DNA from: an uncultured Lachnospiraceae bacterium
Lineage (GTDB): Bacteria; Bacillota; Clostridia; Lachnospirales; Lachnospiraceae
Assembly: GCA_947175775.1 (NCBI GenBank)
Contig: CAMWNY010000016.1
Coordinates: forward strand, 1 to 16,040
Length of the DNA stretch: 16,040 bases
Reading direction: 5' to 3'
Below the pieces are notes generated by a model that saw only the letters and a program-made list of their open reading frames with translations, was not told the DNA's origin and did not search any database. The translations under genes were made by a program, and so were the position numbers. This document shows, piece by piece, positions 12,980-16,040 of the stretch (positions are counted from its first letter, which is position 1; every line of letters starts with the position of its first letter).

Positions 12980-14878
12980 CTATTGCTCACGCAGATAAAC
13001 CAAAAGCACTGAAATATCCGCAGGAGAAACACCGCTGATTCGCGATGCCTGACCCACCGAAACAGGCTTCATTTTCTTTAATTTCTGTCTCGCTTCAAGT
13101 CGCAGACTTCCAATCGCATCATAATCAATATCCACAGGTATTTTTTTCTTTTCCATTTTTTTATACTGTTCTACCTGCTTCAGCTGTCTGCTGATATAAC
13201 CTTCATATTTTATCTCAATATTAACCTGCTCAATCACATTATCAGGAAGCCATTTCCGTTCCTTATCAATTGCAGCCAAAGATTCATAAGAAAGTTCCGG
13301 ACGGCACATTAATTCCGCAAGCGTAGCGCTTGTTTTTAACGGCGAACTTCCTTGAGAAACCAAAAAATCCTGATATTCCTTCGCCGCACCAATAGAAGTA
13401 TTCTTTAGCCGCTCAATTTCCTTTTCCGTCATATATTTCTTTGCCAGCATCTCGTCCATCTCAATTTTCGATACAAGTCCTACCTGAAATCCAATTTTCC
13501 GGAGACGTAAATCTGCATTATCCTGACGCAATAAAAGCCGATACTCCGCCCGCGAAGTCATCATCCGGTAGGGCTCAAAATTTTCTTTCGTCACCAAATC
13601 ATCAATCAGAACACCGATATATGCCTGCGAACGATCAAGAACAATCTGCTCCTTCTCCTGAATAAAGAGCGCTGCATTGATTCCGGCAATCAAACCCTGT
13701 GCCGCAGCTTCCTCATAACCGCTGCTCCCGTTAAACTGTCCTCCGCTGAAAAGTCCCAAAATCCGTTTAAATTCAAGTGTCGGATAAAGCTGTTCCGGAT
13801 TGATGCAGTCGTACTCAATCGCATAAGCATTCTTCACAATCTTACAATTTTCAAGCCCCGGAACTGTACGATACATCGAAAGCTGAACATCTTCCGGCAG
13901 CGACGAACTCATTCCTCCCACATACATCTCATTTGTATGAAGTCCCTCTGGTTCAATAAATACCTGATGCCGTTCTTTATCCGCAAACTTAACCACTTTA
14001 TCCTCAATAGACGGACAGTAACGCGGTCCCGTACCCTCAATAATACCCGCATAAATCGGTGAACGATCAAGATTCGCCCGGATAATATCATGCGTTTTTT
14101 CATTCGTGTAAGTCAGCCAGCACGAAACCTGATCAATCTGTACATCATCAGGATTTGTGGAAAATGAAAATGGAACAACCTTCTCATCTCCAAGCTGCTC
14201 CTCCATTTTGTCAAAATCAATTGATCGTTTATCCATTCTTGCAGGCGTTCCCGTCTTAAACCGCCGCATCTCCACACCAAGAGATACCAAAGAATCCGTC
14301 AGATAATTTGCCGCCTGCAGACCGTTTGGTCCCGTATATGTAATTGCTTCCCCACATAAACAACGTGCTTTTAAATAAGTACCCGTACAAAGAATAACTG
14401 CCTTTGCCTCATAAACAGCACCCGTGTATGTTCTCACACCTGTGATTTTTTTAACATAATGTCCTTTTGGTACGGACAAATCTTCTGCCAAAAGCTCCAC
14501 AACCTCGGATTGCTTAATAGTCAAATGTTCCTGATTTTCAAGCACCTTGCGCATTGCACGTGAATATTCTGCCTTATCAGCCTGCGCCCGCAGAGAATGT
14601 ACTGCAGGACCTTTTGAAACATTTAACATCTTTGACTGTATAAAAGTTTTATCAATCACTTTTCCCATCTCGCCGCCAAGCGCATCAATTTCACGTACCA
14701 AATGCCCCTTTGACGAACCGCCGATATTTGGATTACACGGCATCAAAGCAATACTATCCACACTCACTGTAAAAATTACTGTTTCCATCCCCAATCTGGC
14801 ACATGCAAGCGCCGCTTCACAGCCTGCATGTCCCGCACCTATTACACATACATCTACTTTTTCCCTTATTTCAGACAT
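12980..14878 (-). CDS. mnmG: tRNA uridine-5-carboxymethylaminomethyl(34) synthesis enzyme MnmG
   Basis: FAD- and NADH-dependent subunit (formerly GidA) that, with the GTPase MnmE, installs the carboxymethylaminomethyl group at wobble uridine 34 of several tRNAs. The 632-residue length is normal. The FAD-binding Rossmann motif is VIGAGHAGCEAALA (12-25). PCNPNIGGSSKGHLVREIDA is the conserved second block. FSGGQFNGSSGYEEAAAQG and RMMTSRAEYRLLLRQDNADL are signature regions, and the C-terminal helical domain ends GVSPADISVLLVYLREQ. No disruption is seen. The start follows AAAGAGG by about 10 bases. Unusually, the 119-base gap before it contains a strong promoter, so mnmG-rsmG-kinase-regulator can be transcribed independently of mnmE. 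Confidence 0.97.
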   Translation of the reverse strand: MSEIREKVDVCVIGAGHAGCEAALACARLGMETVIFTVSVDSIALMPCNPNIGGSSKGHLVREIDALGGEMGKVIDKTFIQSKMLNVSKGPAVHSLRAQADKAEYSRAMRKVLENQEHLTIKQSEVVELLAEDLSVPKGHYVKKITGVRTYTGAVYEAKAVILCTGTYLKARCLCGEAITYTGPNGLQAANYLTDSLVSLGVEMRRFKTGTPARMDKRSIDFDKMEEQLGDEKVVPFSFSTNPDDVQIDQVSCWLTYTNEKTHDIIRANLDRSPIYAGIIEGTGPRYCPSIEDKVVKFADKERHQVFIEPEGLHTNEMYVGGMSSSLPEDVQLSMYRTVPGLENCKIVKNAYAIEYDCINPEQLYPTLEFKRILGLFSGGQFNGSSGYEEAAAQGLIAGINAALFIQEKEQIVLDRSQAYIGVLIDDLVTKENFEPYRMMTSRAEYRLLLRQDNADLRLRKIGFQVGLVSKIEMDEMLAKKYMTEKEIERLKNTSIGAAKEYQDFLVSQGSSPLKTSATLAELMCRPELSYESLAAIDKERKWLPDNVIEQVNIEIKYEGYISRQLKQVEQYKKMEKKKIPVDIDYDAIGSLRLEARQKLKKMKPVSVGQASRISGVSPADISVLLVYLREQ

Positions 14879-14939
14879 TCTATCAGTTCCTCTTTCCTAC
14901 ACTTCCCCAACAAGTATAAATTCATTATCAAACAGTACC

Positions 14940-14968
14940 ATTGTATTACATAATTTCATACACGTCAA
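14940..14968 (-). promoter_or_regulatory. Sigma-A promoter of mnmG-rsmG-kinase-regulator unit
   Basis: TTGACG (14963-14968) and TACAAT (14940-14945) on the minus strand are separated by exactly 17 bases, each with one mismatch to consensus. The start of transcription would be about 55 bases before the mnmG ATG. The mnmE stop at 14998 lies upstream. Confidence 0.7.
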
Positions 14969-14997
14969 ACTTCCCACAGCATATACAATCACTGATT

Positions 14998-16040
14998 TTA
15001 TTTTCCCATACAGAATTTAGAAAATATCTCATTTACAACATCTTCTCCAACTTCTTCCCCAATAATCCGCCCAAGCGCCGCATAAGCACTTAACAAATCA
15101 ATCGAATAAAAATCCTCCGGCATATTATCGGCTAAACTATGAAGTACCAATTCCATACTTTCATAAGCTTCAAACAATGCCTCTTTATGCCGTCCATTTG
15201 TAATATAAATTTCATCATTTATTACAATCTCTCCGCCAAAAAACATATCTTTAATTGCATCTTCGAACTCATCCATTCCAACGTTTTCTTTTGTGGATGT
15301 TTTTATAATGCGTAGATTCTTATTTTCTGACACAAGTGTCATTAATTCATTCTCATTAACCATCTGCTCTAAATCTGTTTTATTTAATAAAACAACTACC
15401 TTTTTATTGGAAATTAATTTGACAATCTCAATATCATTTTCATCCAATTCCCGCGATGCATCGACCACATATATTATCAAATCCGCATTATCTGCATATT
15501 TTCTAGCCTTTTCAACACCAATCTTTTCTACCTCGTCATCCGTATCACGAATACCTGCCGTATCAATAATATTTAATCCTAAACCATTTAATTTTATGGA
15601 TTCCTCAAGCACATCACGCGTAGTACCTGCAACACTTGTAACAATCGCTCTTTCTTCTCCAACCAAAAGATTTAAAAGAGAAGATTTTCCTACATTCGGC
15701 TTTCCTACAATAACCGTATTGATACCATCTTTTAAAAGTTTCCCATTATCTGCACTGTCAATTAATTTTTTTATATCGCCTTTCACAGACAATACCTTTT
15801 GTTCCAGTTTTTCTCGATACCCGTCAAGACTAATATGCTCCGGATCATCAATCGCCGATTCAATAAAAGCAATCTCATATAAAATATCATCACGCAGCGC
15901 TTTCACCTTATCAAAAACCAAACCTTTCAGCTGATTTACGGATGCTTTCATCGCAAATTCATTTTTAGAATGAATCAGATCCATAACAGCCTGAGCTTTT
16001 GATTTATCAATTCTTCCATTTATAAAAGCACGCTTTGTAA
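14998..16040 (-). CDS. mnmE: tRNA modification GTPase MnmE, C-terminal 346 residues (starts beyond the right edge)
   Basis: Partner GTPase of MnmG in wobble-uridine modification. The frame is open from the right-hand edge, reading TKRAFINGRIDKSKAQAVMD, the conserved end of the N-terminal tetrahydrofolate-binding domain, so the true start is outside the window. The helical domain follows, then the G domain: G1 GKPNVGKSSLLN, G2 GTTRDV, G3 DTAGIRDTDD and G4 NKTD. The protein ends FCMGK; the C-terminal C-(I/M)-GK motif is a family signature. Bacterial MnmE is about 455-460 residues, so roughly 110 are missing by edge truncation. The internal ATG at 15984 is not the start. Confidence 0.96.
   Translation of the reverse strand, partial: TKRAFINGRIDKSKAQAVMDLIHSKNEFAMKASVNQLKGLVFDKVKALRDDILYEIAFIESAIDDPEHISLDGYREKLEQKVLSVKGDIKKLIDSADNGKLLKDGINTVIVGKPNVGKSSLLNLLVGEERAIVTSVAGTTRDVLEESIKLNGLGLNIIDTAGIRDTDDEVEKIGVEKARKYADNADLIIYVVDASRELDENDIEIVKLISNKKVVVLLNKTDLEQMVNENELMTLVSENKNLRIIKTSTKENVGMDEFEDAIKDMFFGGEIVINDEIYITNGRHKEALFEAYESMELVLHSLADNMPEDFYSIDLLSAYAALGRIIGEEVGEDVVNEIFSKFCMGK

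Noticed and set aside
1..16040. CRISPR array, rRNA genes, intact insertion sequences, phage genes
   Set aside because: No regularly spaced repeats, rRNA-like sequence, transposase or phage structural motifs were seen in any part of the window.

Overview
The window looks like a low-GC Firmicute chromosome close to the replication origin, most likely a Lachnospiraceae member. The evidence is a DUF3881 protein (a family I associate with Lachnospiraceae), clostridial-type ParA/ParB with perfect parS sites, strong AGGAGG-type ribosome binding sites, and the gene order mnmE-mnmG-rsmG ... parA-parB. In Firmicutes such as Bacillus subtilis this order lies just to one side of oriC. Every intact gene is on the minus strand, so oriC and dnaA would be expected beyond the right-hand edge, with the genes transcribed away from it. 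Species cannot be named from the sequence.

Layout from right to left, following transcription. Positions 16040-14998 hold the C-terminal three quarters of mnmE. A good sigma-A-type promoter at 14940-14968 then begins a unit of mnmG, rsmG, a sensor-less HisKA_3-type histidine kinase and a LuxR/NarL-type response regulator (14878-10888). Positions 10887-6718 form an AT-rich accessory island. It contains a decayed GGDEF gene on the opposite strand, a GNAT acetyltransferase broken at an A6T6 run, a 157-residue protein of unknown function, a short frameshifted gene, a poorly coding 500-base stretch, a second frameshifted short gene followed by a 114-residue unknown and an intact GNAT protein, and a zinc-ribbon protein. 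Two perfect 16-bp parS sites (6718-6733 and 9200-9215) lie in the island. From 6453 leftwards there is a compact operon: parA, parB, a DUF4446 membrane protein, an HD-GYP protein, serS and a DUF3881 gene, with gaps of only 12-32 bases. At the left end are tRNA-Arg(CCT) with its own promoter and terminator, and the 5' part of a DEDDh 3'-5' exonuclease gene.

The core genes serve chromosome segregation (ParA, ParB, parS), tRNA wobble-uridine modification (MnmE, MnmG), 16S rRNA methylation (RsmG) and serine tRNA charging (SerS). Signalling genes sit inside both housekeeping units: a soluble two-component pair after rsmG, and an HD-GYP protein after parB. The island occupies the place where some Bacillus relatives carry noc, between rsmG and parA. 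It holds several genes that have lost their reading frame, which suggests a site of repeated gain and decay.

I did not find a convincing wholly new system. The most interesting points are the pair of parS sites bracketing part of the island, the sensor-less kinase/regulator pair attached to mnmG-rsmG, and the row of frameshifted genes. All family assignments were made by eye from motifs.
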